Shown here: positions 1 through 11,290 of the stretch, piece by piece
Layout of the letters: each line of letters begins with the position of its first letter
How positions within the stretch are numbered: position 1 is the first letter of the stretch
NCBI GenBank assembly: GCA_020747015.1
Contig: JAGTJM010000001.1
Span: 434,001 to 498,000 of the forward strand
Origin: Pyrenochaeta sp. MPI-SDFR-AT-0127
Lineage: Eukaryota; Ascomycota; Dothideomycetes; Pleosporales; Cucurbitariaceae
Direction of reading: 5' to 3'
DNA: 64,000 bases
Program-made: the position numbers and the translations under genes
The notes under the pieces: generated by a model
Database searches by the model: none
Told to the model about the DNA's origin: nothing
Seen by the model: only the letters and a program-made list of their open reading frames with translations

Positions 1-2531
1 AAAGTTGCATCATTTCTGCTACACGAAACGGTGTGCCTCCTGGGTGGAGTGGTGAAGAGCGTTGAAACTTTGGCCTAGGGCAGAGATGTGCAGCTCTCGG
101 TCACCTCTCAGAGCATACTGTAACACTAACCCCATCGAAGGACAATGTTCTTCCGAAGTGCGATGACGTTCCACATACACCATCCGACGCTCCGTGTACG
201 ATTCAACTGCACATGGTCCACGTGCGCCAACACTAGATAGACCAGGGTATCCCGACGATTCAAAAGGCTGTCTTTCTTCTTCTTGGAAAAGCTCTTGGAC
301 AAGCGCCAGCCATCCGTGTCCCATACGGTATGATCCAACCACCCATGTTGCGCGCACACCGAGACCGAGAACGATAGCATGGACCCTGAGTCTGCAGATA
401 CCAAGGAGGGGAAACGAGCGCCATTTCAAGCCTGGTGATCGGGTGCGTGCACAGTCGGCGGACGCGAAACTAAAAGCATGTGGGGAGTCGGTCCGCAACC
501 GTGTCATTGGCTCCGGAATCATGTCCCTACTTGTGCGTGGTTTCAGTGCAACACTGGGGACGCGATAATCGCCACACCATCTCTTAAGTCATATGCACAA
601 TGAGCGGGGACACCACAGGTTGTGTGTCGAGCATTCGATTCGGATTTGAGAATGCAGCGGTAGTGATAACGGCAGTGAGAAGAGTGCAGGAACATATTGA
701 GCATTGTCGAGACCTGCATTGGGTTAGTGCCATGGCACGTGCACATCCACTGTTGTATCCTGATGTTGTGCATAAGCTTTTGGGCTTCACAGTGCTTGCG
801 AGACAGCGTTGAGACTGAAAATGCGATAGCGAGAACCATACCCACTTCACCATAGAACGTTTGCAACCCCAGACTGTGGGTATGCTTGGCAAACGGGCAG
901 TGAACGCGATGCGCCCACATCCTCACCTGGCAGGACGTTGGCAAGGCTGCCCCTAGCCTCACGATCTTCTTCGTCCTCTGCACTACCTTACCAGGTCTAT
1001 CCCAGCGTACCAAGCGAGCTGTCAGAGATCCTTGGCGCCAAAGTGTCCCAGAGAGATCCACATCGGGGGAGGCGCCTCCACATCGCAGGCAAGTGACGCG
1101 AACGATGCCCAAATAAATAACCATAACGCCTTGACACCTTACGGGCCGAGCCAAAAGATAACGCATTAGGATTCAATTGCGAACCTTAAATTTGGGTCGC
1201 AGTTTGAATTGTGGATTGTGGCATGGGTGGAATCATGGGTAGATTCATGGGTCGATTCATGGGTTGGGGAAGGGGGGCAAAGTATGGGACCCTTACACTG
1301 GGTGATATGGACTTGACTCTTGCAGCCAGGTGGGGGGACCATAGTACGGAAGTGATAATTCCAAATTCGTCGCACGTGACTGGAAATTAGAGTTGGGACA
1401 ACTAGGTGCTGTAATTTGCATCTCCAATCTTCGTTTGTTGACACGTCAAGTTTCTCACTTCGGCATTACAATATCGTATCCGCAAAATCTATTTTGTTTC
1501 AGATGAGCACTGGTCTGGATGAAGATAGAGTTTGTTGATGAACGCGTCGGCGCGCGTGTGTAATGCTAGCAACTCCCCTTTGAAGTCGTCAAAATAGGCT
1601 TGGGCCTATACTTGGTTTCTTCGTCACTCTTGTCGTGGTTCTGGGCAGGCGCTCCGCCTCAGTATGATGGCAACAGCTTACGAAGCGATTCTGCCTTGTT
1701 GGCAAAGCCTCATTGAAGTCGTAGATACTTACACAATCATCGTCTGCCGAAATCTTGGAATGATTCGTCCAAGAGTCTCGCCCCGTACCAAGGCCATTGC
1801 ATTGGTAATACTCTGGAGCGTATACTCATCGCTTAGAAAACGGTCCCGTGATCAACGGGGTCGCTATTCTGTCCGTGCAGTCACTTGCTGGGGATCTGAA
1901 GCATGGAATGCCCCTGGTAAGGCATCTGGGTCAGGTACTTCGGCGAAGAATTCGTCCACAATCGAACAACCGTCCGTGCGATCGTGCTTGGAGCCGATCT
2001 TGGAGATGTAAAGTGAGACGTTTTTTCGCCATGTGGGCTGACATCGTACGGATCATTCCGGCGGAGGGATTTCCGAGGGGAATCCAGCCGTTACCCTAAA
2101 ATCCGTGCCCGGCGTTTGCTCCGTGCGAATCATGCGATGGTTGCACTCCTAGTCTTAGGTACCACGGGATGGACCGACTAAGACAGTGCCCATGTTCATA
2201 GTTTGAGACAACTAGTCTCTTGTCGTTTAGGGTTCTAGTCACTCGTTCGAAAAAATTCCAAGACTTTGTGCTATGCGCTGAATGCGGTTTATGCGGTTTG
2301 AGATGTTTGAAATGTATACCCTGCTAGTCCATCTCAAGCTATCCATCTCGGCTAACGAACCTGGCGAAGGCGACCAGATCCTGAGTAGCTGATCAGACAT
2401 TCACTGAGCAAATATCCTGGCAAAATTGCCGGTCCGCATCTCTCTATCGCCTGAACTCCATGGTTGGCAACAAGCAACTGCTGGCATCGTTGTACTGCTA
2501 AAAAAATTCTCTAATCCTTACTGCGTGGCTC
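1..2531. other. Region without a recognisable gene
   Basis: Open frames occur on both strands (for example 543-1166 minus, 1664-2011 plus), but none shows a family motif, a convincing start or a splice pattern that would extend it. The base composition is balanced, so this is not an AT-rich RIP block. The only ordered structure I see is a short tandem repeat at 1222-1269. The part next to 2532 should hold the 3' end of the Zn2Cys6 gene transcript, which reads leftward. Confidence 0.5.
1222..1269. repeat. 12-bp tandem repeat, four copies
   Basis: The unit is CATGGGTNGATT. Copies start at 1222, 1234, 1246 and 1258; the first and last are imperfect. It is a small minisatellite outside any recognised gene. 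Confidence 0.8.
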
Positions 2532-4876
2532 TCATTGTTTGAACATCATGTTAGGATCGACCGGATAGCCTTGAATACTGAATCTTGGATCGTATGCTGT
2601 TGGATTCACGCCCACGTGATGACTTTGCATGTGGTTGTGCTGAGGATGTGAGGTCGGTAGTTGCATAGAAGTATGTCCCACTATCTGTGCACGCGACTGT
2701 GGCATCGGCGGCTCGTACGGTCCAGGAGTCGCCGAGTTGCTTCGGGGGCCCGAACCAGTAGATTGTGTCGTGCTATGTGAAGAGTCGTACATGGATAAGT
2801 CTTCCACATGACTCGTCGGCGCTGAAATCATTGATTGCTGGGTATTGAAAGGAAGTTGAGCACCAGTCTGAGCAGCAAGTCGGCGAATTAGTTCCGTAGA
2901 AGGATACGACGACGAATTGACCGCCGGCAGCGCGGAAAAGTCATCGCCTACGTTAGACGGGACCGTCCCAGTTCCAGTAGCAGTAAGACCGATCGTCGAA
3001 GTGGGCACTGTTTGTGGAAGATTCAAGGATCGGGGAAGAGGCAAGTTCGGTAAGACCTCAGAGAGCTTGGCGAGAAGGAGAGGCAGGTACCGGGACTGCC
3101 CACCGCGAAGAGTCGAGATCAGTGTTAGGAACCGGGAAACGTAATCGCGCGGTCCGAGAGCAAACGCGTCTGGCGAGAAGGAAGTGCAGGCGACTACATC
3201 AGTCAAGCAGCAAGCGATGTCGAACAATTTTTCGATCTGCAATAGTGTTAGCCCAGTTTTCATCCCAAGTATAGGTCTGCGAAAAGCGCAAAGGCTGCAT
3301 GGCTTCAAGTACAGGGGTGGAGAAGGAGAGTCCTAGCCCAAAACGCGGGCGTCAGAGATAAACGTTTCTGAAGTGGGGCCACACCAGAGCACAAGGTAAC
3401 AGGGATCAATGGATCAGAACATGTAGGGATTTGAATCCTGTGCCAGTGGAATGCAACAACGGGCAAACAATGGAATTCAGTAGTACTCACCAGTCCTACG
3501 CCGTGCACTTCCATTGTTTGTTGGGAAAATTGGTGGGTCATTGTCAGTAAATCTCGTGAGATCTCGATGGGATACTTGAAGGTCAAGATGTTCTCGCTTG
3601 TGACGCTGCTCACAAGTCCCTGGCAAACGCATAGCTGCCATGCTTGCGCTCGCAGCCATTGTTGTGTAATGCGAATCAGGACTGCCTGCGCTTCCGTGCA
3701 TTCGAGATATGCTGGTACTGCCTCGGAGAGCTGTGTTTGTAATTGTGCGATCCAGGCTGGGTTTGCATGGGTGTGTACTCTGTTCCAGAGGTTGACAAAT
3801 GTGTCATCGATGATTTTAAACATATTGATCATGAGCTCGAGCCCTACAGCAATTGGCCTATCAGATGGTACTTCGTCCAAAGATGGTGGATGTATGGTCG
3901 GATAGAGCGAGATGGGTCGGTGCTTGTGTAGCGCATATGTTCTGCAAGAAATCAGCCAAAAAGCCCTGTAAACCGCAAAGGTTTATAAGCTGCGCGCCCA
4001 ACAGAATCTCACCTCTCTGCCATGAAAAGTAGCCAGTATAAGACACGTTTCCGAGAAATGTCCAGTGGGTCGTGTTTATATGTCTCCTCGTCATGCATAC
4101 CAAGCAGCTGCGCTTGTGTTGTGGCTTCACGAAGATATGACCATGCTGTGTTTTCCCTCCCAAGTCCAAAGTAGCTCCCACAGTAGAACCAAGATGTGAG
4201 AACAGTCAGGTGGGTGGGGTTTTCGTGGTGGTCGCAACCTTTCCTCACTCGAACCGATTCCTCCAAAAGGATATGGCCGATGCCAACATTTGACATCTGA
4301 GCCATCTCAGGGCGGAGCAATACGCTGGGTGGGACCTTCATGTTTGCTTGGATCATGACGTAAGCGCATAGTGCGACAATCATACAGTATGCTTCTGTGG
4401 AGCGCTCCATGTTCACGGCGGCTTCCTGTGCCCTTTGTCGGTGGAGAACCGGCTCTGAGGGGTAGACATTGACGAAAAAGTACTCTATGCAGCTTTCGAC
4501 GAGGCCTGCTGGTAAGAGACCTTGTGTGCGAGCGTACGAGGAAGACAGTGTACGCCCATCGAAGCCTAGATCTGAAGGGAAGCCAGCAGCGAGTTGGGCA
4601 TTGCGTTGGTTTTCGCGAAGTTCGGACAAGACTTTGGCTCGACTGCCCTTTGGGCCTTTCTTCTGTGGGATGGCATTGTATGTGCAGGCAAGGCCGGCAG
4701 AGACGCAGTTCTTGCACGGAGCGGTACCTTCACCGATACATTTGACCTTGCGTCGATGGCAGCTGTCAAGTCAACATGATGAGCAGTTGTGGCGGGTGAG
4801 GGTGCTGGCAAAGGGAAGAGACGCACCTATCGCAGGCTCGCTTGACGGGAGCAGTGGTGGTGGGATTGGAAGACAT
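2532..4876 (-). CDS. Zn(II)2Cys6 transcription factor with fungal-specific middle domain
   Basis: Four exons on the minus strand: 4827-4876, 4013-4762, 3491-3941 and 2532-3236, giving 651 residues. Exon 1 ends inside the zinc cluster. Joining it to exon 2 restores C15-X2-C-X6-C-X7-C-X2-C-X6-C (residues 15-43), a DNA-binding zinc binuclear cluster. The basic linker KKGPKGSRAK follows. Residues from about 85 to 400 carry the fungal-specific transcription factor domain; the ERTYALHKHRP and SLYPTI motifs at the exon 2/3 junction are typical of it. The tail from about residue 490 is Ser/Pro/Gln/His-rich and probably disordered. The introns are 64, 71 and 254 nt. The last is long for this genome, but both phases fit and it restores an EVHGVGLIEKLFD junction. 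It is presumably a nuclear regulator, perhaps of carbon or nutrient use; the sequence does not reveal its targets. Confidence 0.88.
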
Positions 4877-6773
4877 TGATTGAGGGGACGTAGCGAGCTA
4901 GTAAGGGAAGGTCTCGTCCTTCGCGTGAAGCAGATGGCAGTAGCCGAGCGGACCCGTTGGTACTATTAGTACAACCAACATGTCGCGCCAACAGTCCGGG
5001 AGATATTTTCGAAGGTCCCTTGTGTCATTGTGCTGTGAGAACGCCAATTCGCACCTGGTCAACCTGGACGACTGAACGACCAAGCGTCAAAGCCGCATAT
5101 TGGACTCTTGCTAGTAACCACGTCTGATCCCTGAAATGGGGCTGTAAAGAGACTCGGCCAATGGGCGAGCCCGGAAGAGGCGCCTGCGCCCGTGATTCCA
5201 CGGTTGGGGTCAGGAATCTGCAGGGAACCGCGCTGGAAGCAGGTCAAATGCTCACCACCCGGATGCAGGCCATAGAGCTTGGGCGGTCTGTGGGCTGGAG
5301 CAGGCTTGACGACACATCCCTAGGCTGACCGCTGGGCACGAGCAGGATGGCACGGTCGGTTGCTCCCTGGGCGGCGGGAGCTTCACCTTAGGGCGAGCCT
5401 TAACTAACCGACAATGTCCCGACGGGCAAGTAAACCGTAATGGGGGATCCTGAGCGCCCGCCAATCTCTTCCCTGGAAGATCAAACAAAAAGGAAGCTGG
5501 GCAGAACACAGCTTGGACCTTGCCCATTCTCTGCCCCCTCTCTGCATGATGTCGTTTCCAAAGCGCGCAAAGCTTAAAGGACGGCAGTCAGCCTACATTT
5601 ATGCAGCGCCCGACATGGAGCGTTTTCCTTGCCCCAAACGTCCCCAAACGTCCCCAAGACTGCCTGGCTGCCTCTGGCTGCCTCTGACCGCCTCTGCGGT
5701 CCTGGGCAGACAAGTGGGAAGCGGAGGGGCGTGAAGGGGGTTGGGTGGGAGCGACACCACTGCTCGGGCAGAAACAGTCCACAATAAAAAAAACGTCTAA
5801 TGGAGCAATGTCGCCGAACAAGCGATCCATTTTGGCCATTTTGTGTTCCCTTAGCTGGCGGCACCCTCCGTTTTGGCTGGCCCATGTGTCGTCATACCTG
5901 CTGGCTGCTCCCAAAGAACCCATGCTAACTGGCAAACGGGCATCGAAAAAACTCGACTCGTATCTCTGCGCTGCCTCACTGCCACGGGCAAGGGAAAAAT
6001 CGGGACAGGTAGCGAGGCGCAGTCGTCGGCGCGTCTGGTGAAGGTTAAAATCGAACCTGGACAGGCGTAGCGAGAGGAGGGGGTGTTTGCATCATGGCCC
6101 GCCGCTTTCGCACAATGGCGTCGAAGCTGTCGACGCTTCTCCGAACAACAGACTCGGTAGGTGAAAACCAGCCATCAAAAGAGAATGCGAACACCACGCC
6201 GTTTATATCTTCCTTCTTAAAGGCCCTTTTACGGACGCACCCGCAGGCTCTGACATTCTGGCTCCCGAAGTCCTGCCGACAAACACCAACATACCGACTT
6301 TGCGGTGTCGACAACCGCGAATAGAAGCGCCTGGAACTCGTTCCAGCTGTACACGCACTGTGGCACCGTCGTGATGGTCCATCCTCGCGCGCCACACGTG
6401 GGTGCCGCAAAACTCTCGCGCAACGACCGTCAAACCTGCTGACCGAGTTAACAAAGTGTACCAGGACGCCAGAGGATATCAACAACCACACCTGCTGGTG
6501 TTGAGGTGTGAAATCCGGGGGACTGGGAGGGATCTCACTTCCATCGCCAAGCACCACATCGCGAATCACAGGGTTGAGGCGCAACGCTAGCTGGCATAGG
6601 CTCCGCGGAGGGTCAATAATAACTTGTCACATATTATTGATACACTACAGTCTGAACAATATCTACGTTGAAAATCACGCCTCCCAAAGCAATGGCGCCC
6701 ATGCATGCATTTGTCCCAAACGTCAAAACCTACCTGTCTCTCTTCTACCTTCCCCCCTGTGTCATGATAGTCG
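4877..6773. other. Intergenic, upstream of the Zn2Cys6 gene
   Basis: The 1.9 kb between the start of the Zn2Cys6 gene and the 3' end of the b561-like gene should contain the regulator's promoter and 5' leader. Frames at 5252-5527 (minus), 5588-5935 (minus) and 6045-6584 (minus) are open but have no recognisable motif, and they overlap open frames on the other strand. Short direct repeats lie at 5630-5700. Confidence 0.5.
5636..5697. repeat. Short imperfect direct repeats
   Basis: Two tandem copies of a CGTCCCCAAA-type unit are followed by three copies of a TGCCTCTGGC/TGACCGCCTCTG-type unit. The block is C-rich on the plus strand and lies outside any recognised gene. It looks like slippage-derived simple sequence. 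Confidence 0.6.
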
Positions 6774-9276
6774 TTATTGAAACTCAACTCGGCTTCCTCC
6801 CAACCTTGCTTGCTTTGCCTGGGCTCTCTCCGCTCTCCGCCGCCTCCTGTTCGAGTCATAGTTGCTGACATCCGTCTCCGTGCCGTACACCTGAGTGCCT
6901 GGGGGACTGCTCAACACACTTCCAGCTGCAGCCGGAATCGGCGGTGGAGGAGGCAGGGGAATATGCCCAGGTGCTGACGTGCTCATTGGTGGGGGCCCTG
7001 GAGGAGGTGGGGGAATCACAGGCTCAGGCATGCGGATGGGTCCAGCCTGAGATGCTGCTGGAAGAGGTGGTGGTGGTGGCGGCGCGGCTGCACCCTGTGC
7101 CATCTCCTGTGCTTGTGCTGCTTCCAATGCTTCAGTTCTACGCCAACGATCACCGTCAAAGTTGCTGAGCGAGCTCATGCTTCCATTCCTATTTCTTCGC
7201 TGGCGTTCTTTCCTTCTGGCTTCTCGTTCTGCGGCTGCCTCCTCCTCGTTTAAGCGTCGGAGCGTTACATGCCGACCGTCGTTATGCATCTTGACCTTGA
7301 CCGATACAGGAGGAGATGACACACTTCCCTCTCTACTGCTCCGACGCTGGCTGTGGTCTCTTCTCGAAGGGGACCCAGCGGATACGGCTGCGGCTCCAGC
7401 AGCAAGCGCAGCGTTTTCTGCTGTGTGGTGGCGGCGGTGATGACGGCCTCCAGGCGAGTTGTACGCTTCCGATCCTGAGTCAGACAACACGCCATAAGTG
7501 TTTGCGGTTGGGGGAGGCCTAATAGGGGCAGTGGAAGGTCCCGCAGTAGAGTCCATTGGAGGTGGTGGGATATTAGGTCGTGCTAAAGAGGGCGTGACAC
7601 CTGTCACTTCGCTCTCAGAAAGAATAGTAGATGGTGGCCTGTTGCTTCTCCTGGGGGGAACACCATCTCCAGTGTATTTGCGACGCTGGCTGTTCATTCG
7701 AGCCACCCGTTCCTCTTCCATGTCCTGCTGTTTGAGAGCCTCCACGTGCGCCTCTTCCCGTTTATTCCTGCGTTTACTCCACGAGTGCTTGAGGAAACCT
7801 AGTACACCAAGCGTCGCAACGCCCTCTTTGAGACCATATGAGTGGTTTCGTGGCCTTGAATCATGTTCATCGCTAAAGCTTGTTCGGCTGTCGAATGAAT
7901 CGAGGGAAGCTCCACTTCTAGCTGGGCGATGACCGTGGCGTAAGGGGCTTCCAGCCATGGCTGCTGCTTGTGCAGCCTCTCTTTCTTCAACCCTGCGCCA
8001 ATCATCTCGCTTGTTCGCTGGTGATGCTGGTGCTCTTCCCTCTTCAATCCTACTCAGGTCGGTTTGAGTAATCTCTGACGGCCCGAGTGGACGGCTGTAG
8101 CTGACATCGCTTCCTGTCTCAGTCGGGGCATGTTTCTTGTTACGATTAAACAGTGATTTGATAGCAAAGATGCCTCCAGCAGCAGCTCCAGCGCCCAAGA
8201 GTCGATTCTTCCAGGTGCCTCCTTTCTTTTGGTTCCCTGCATACTTTTCGTCACTCAAATAGGAATCTGTGAAGCGGGACTCATTGATGCGAGAACGAGA
8301 ATCGCGCCGAGAACTTAGGACCTCATGCCGGCTGTCGCTGCGCCTACTACGGCTTCGACTTCGTGATCGACGTCTCAAGGCGGCTAGCCCTGCGCCCGCT
8401 GCTCCTGCTGTAGCAAGCGCTCCAAGACCGTGCCCTCTACTTCGTCTACTCCTGGTGCTACCGGTGCGCTCAGTGATGAACGTGGTTCGGTCATCGAACC
8501 CCATTTCAGGTTGATTCCTGTACGAGAGCACAAAGTATAATACCAGTAGGACGAAAGTCCACACCGCGAACAGGATGAAGAGAACCTTCGGTGAGCCGAA
8601 CAAAGTCAGACCCAGTGGAACCTGCACAATGCCTAGCAGTGCAATTAGTCGGCCTAGCCATTGGTGAATCTGCTTGAATCAGTGTCTGATGTTGAGTTCG
8701 GCTTTTAATCGTACCATGAGTTTGAGAGGAATTTTAAATCGTTCCTTGCCTTTCTCCAGTCTGTGTATCACAGAGCCACCAAAGGCTTGAACCATGACAA
8801 GTGTGTAGAGTGCCACGCCAACGCCATGATGGGGGTTAGACAAAGATCTTTCGCGACCAACAGCTTGAAATCCTAGAATGAACGCCGCGGTGGAAAGTAG
8901 CACTGCCAGTATCTGCAGCCAGATGTGGAACCGCAATGCTGTGCGTGGATTTCTATGGTAGAAACGTGCCATGAAAATGGCTGCGGGAATGACGAGAAGG
9001 AAGGTAATGGCAGCTAAGATAGCGTGAGCGGTGATGATGGTCTTGTAACCGATCATATCACGGAACCGATTGCCCATGCCTAAGAGGTTAGTATTGTACT
9101 TGAACATTTGATTGTCCACTTCACGTACCATTGTAGCGCATAGTTTCGAAATTTAGGCCTTGCAAGTTTGGTAGCAAGAAGGTGTTGCGCTGCGAGTCCC
9201 ACGTTCCATCGCCTACATACATTGAGTCTGACGAGTACACGCTCGTCCCAGGAGCGGAGAGCTCCTGGCCCGACAT
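6774..9276 (-). CDS. Cytochrome b561-like membrane protein with long RS-rich cytosolic tail
   Basis: Three exons on the minus strand: 9129-9276, 8715-9079 and 6774-8669 (introns 49 and 45 nt), 802 residues. After a polar N-terminus, residues about 60-245 form five to six membrane spans. The histidines fall where haem ligands sit in b561-type cores: H68 (TAH), H101 (RFHIW), H133/H134 (NPHHG) and H173 (IHQW). Each histidine lies at the edge of a hydrophobic span. That predicts a two-haem transmembrane electron carrier; binding is inferred. From about residue 270 the protein is disordered: RS/RSR runs, Gly/Ala stretches that could form a small membrane or zipper segment (for example AGAAAGGIFAIKSLFNRNKK), polyproline runs and Glu/Arg-rich helices near the C-terminus. 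I see no DOMON domain or signal peptide. The tail is far longer than a minimal b561 protein. Confidence 0.82.
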
Positions 9277-10142
9277 GATGACGGCGACTCTTTAGCGATA
9301 GACTGTTCAAGGCTTTGAATGTGAATGCGGGCGTGATAATTCGGTCGCCGTGTCCTCACTAGCCTAGACCAGATGCACTGCGATCGATGCGTGAACGCTA
9401 GCAATCGAAAGTCGAAATCCCAAGAACGAAAGCAGAAAGTCGTAACGTCGTGACAGCGGTAAGAATGGCGAGAATGCTTCGCTCGCAAGCAGTTTGGAAC
9501 TGGCGGTGGATGTAGCCGTGGGTTGCTGAGCATGCCCGACTAGGCGGACAGCTCGAGGGTGGGGAACTCAGTCGTGTCGTGTCGCTGCCTTGTTCGACGT
9601 CGCGTTAGAAAGTGGTTTCCGAGGGGCCTCGATATGCGCAATCGAGTTTGAACGTGGTGCAGATTTCTCCAAGAGATGACAGCGGTAGTGACGAGTGACC
9701 AGCTCACCTAGCCTGTGGGGATGGATCCACCTGCACCTGTGTTTATCCGTCCTCTGGCCAGGCAACGCAATCGATAAGCTTGTGGCGGTGAAGGCCCAAT
9801 CCCGCCCAATCACAGCCCAAGACACCCCTGCATTCAGCTGGCATGTCCTGGTCCTGAAGCATTTTCCTGCTTTCGTGCCTCCAAAGGCCGAATGGGTCAT
9901 CCTTGTACGAGAAAGGTGCGCTGTTAGGCAGGCTGAATTGATTGTACTTGTGCGGCTTGCCACCACAGCTTATCAGGCCGCTCTGAGCAGCCACGACACC
10001 ATCGTCTACAGTGCATATGAATATTCAAACAGTACACAAAAGTTGCCATTTCGAGACTCTGCTCCGATCCCAAACGCCGTCTGAAGCAGCAAAAGACAAG
10101 ACACGGTTGTTCCGCAACTCCAGCAACTCCAGCTTCTCTAGC
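9277..10142. other. Intergenic, upstream of the b561-like gene
   Basis: The 0.87 kb lies between the b561-like start codon and the 3' end of the kinetochore-type gene, both on the minus strand. It should hold the b561-like promoter. Open frames such as 9695-10084 (plus) and 9743-9994 (minus) overlap each other and have no recognisable domain. I see no repeat or RNA gene. Confidence 0.5.
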
Positions 10143-11061
10143 TCAACCCTCTACCTCCAGCACCTCTCTCAACGCCTTTTCAGAGGCTCGAAGCCACCTT
10201 CCTCGCTCCTCCAGCTCATCACCAATACCGCCACCTTCTTCTTTCCTTCTCCTTGCCTCTTTTGCTGCAGCAACTGTGCCCTGCTTCTGTGTTTCGAGCG
10301 GCTTCAATTCACGCTCCAGTTTCTCTAGTTCTCTGTCCCGGTTCGGTAAAGAGGCTTGCAGACTCGTAATTTGTGCATTCAAGGCTGCTAGCTCCGCCTC
10401 TCGCTCAGCAAGCACCCTTTGCGTTTCGGGAAGTGGAAGAGCAAGTTCTGGGTTATTTGACACCGGTGTCTGCTCTTGCTTCAATTGCGAAATTGTCGAC
10501 TCTAGGCCTTCAATCTCAGTCGGGAGAGACTCTAACTGTTGTGTGCGTAATTGTAAGCCCTCGTAGCGCAAGGCAAGTTCCTTTCCCTTGTCTTCAAGCT
10601 GCTTCAGTATCTCGGCTACCTCGAGTTTGCGTTCTTTGAGGCTAGCTTTCAGAGCTAGAATGTCCTGTTCTTTTTCGTCGTTCTCGGGGGCTTCGACAAG
10701 GCGCGGAGGGTTTTCGGTTATGCTGCGAAGAAACTTCTCCTTGGTGACTTGTTCGACGTAGCTAAAGCGGAGTTTGCTGAATAACTCCTAAGACGCAAGG
10801 TTACAAAAGCCAAACCTTGTGCGAAATGTGGTGAGTCCATACCTTGTAGTGCAGTAAATCTGCCTCCAGTGCTGCAGGATGTGTGTCGCCATTCTGCTCG
10901 CTGTCTTCTGAGGCCGCCGAACTTCGCTTCTTTGCGGACTGTGGAATCTCTTTGGGTGATAGGGTTTCGGCGATGGCAAGAAGCTTGAGTGATTGCGACT
11001 TTTGTAGCTGTTCAAGAGCAGACGCTGGTGTGGGAACTGCCGATTTCCTTTTGGGAGCCAT
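10143..11061 (-). CDS. FTA4: Kinetochore Sim4/CCAN subunit Fta4-like coiled-coil protein
   Basis: Two exons on the minus strand, 10843-11061 and 10143-10787 (55-nt intron, phase 0), 287 residues. ATG at 11061 begins a basic N-terminus (MAPKRKS). The conserved block runs across the splice: LLHYK joins ELFSKLRFSYVEQVTKEKFL (residues about 69-93). From my memory of the family, this block is typical of Fta4, the partner of CENP-type subunits in the inner kinetochore. Most of the rest (residues 110-285) is heptad-rich helix full of Leu, Glu, Lys and Gln, as expected for a coiled-coil kinetochore subunit. It is divergently arranged with the RS-rich gene at 11291, 229 bp away. The coiled coil alone would not identify it; the call rests on the short conserved block. 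Confidence 0.68.
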
Positions 11062-11290
11062 CGTGGTCAAAGGGTGAGGTGTACAAACTGCTCGAGGTGT
11101 GTTTGATCACCTTGTTTGTTTTGGCCCCAGTCGCGCTTGCCCACCGCGTAGGGCTGAAATTCCCCGCGGTCAATACCTGTTTTGGCCTAGCTTCCGCTGC
11201 ACGCCATCAACTCAAGCTGTGTCTCGGACGCTCAGACTCTCACCCTTCACCAGCACGACTCAGCACACGAGAAGGCGACTCTAGTCCACC
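11062..11290. promoter_or_regulatory. Bidirectional promoter region
   Basis: Only 229 bp separate the start codons of the divergent kinetochore-type (-) and RS-rich (+) genes, so both promoters and leaders must lie here. I identify no specific factor site. The stretch is C/T-rich near the plus-strand start, as is common for fungal leaders. Confidence 0.7.

Noticed and set aside
543..1166. 207-codon minus-strand frame near the left edge
   Set aside because: No conserved motif, no plausible start context, and overlapping plus-strand frames; probably chance.
6045..6584. 179-codon minus-strand frame
   Set aside because: No family recognised and overlapped by several plus-strand frames in the same GC-balanced intergenic sequence.
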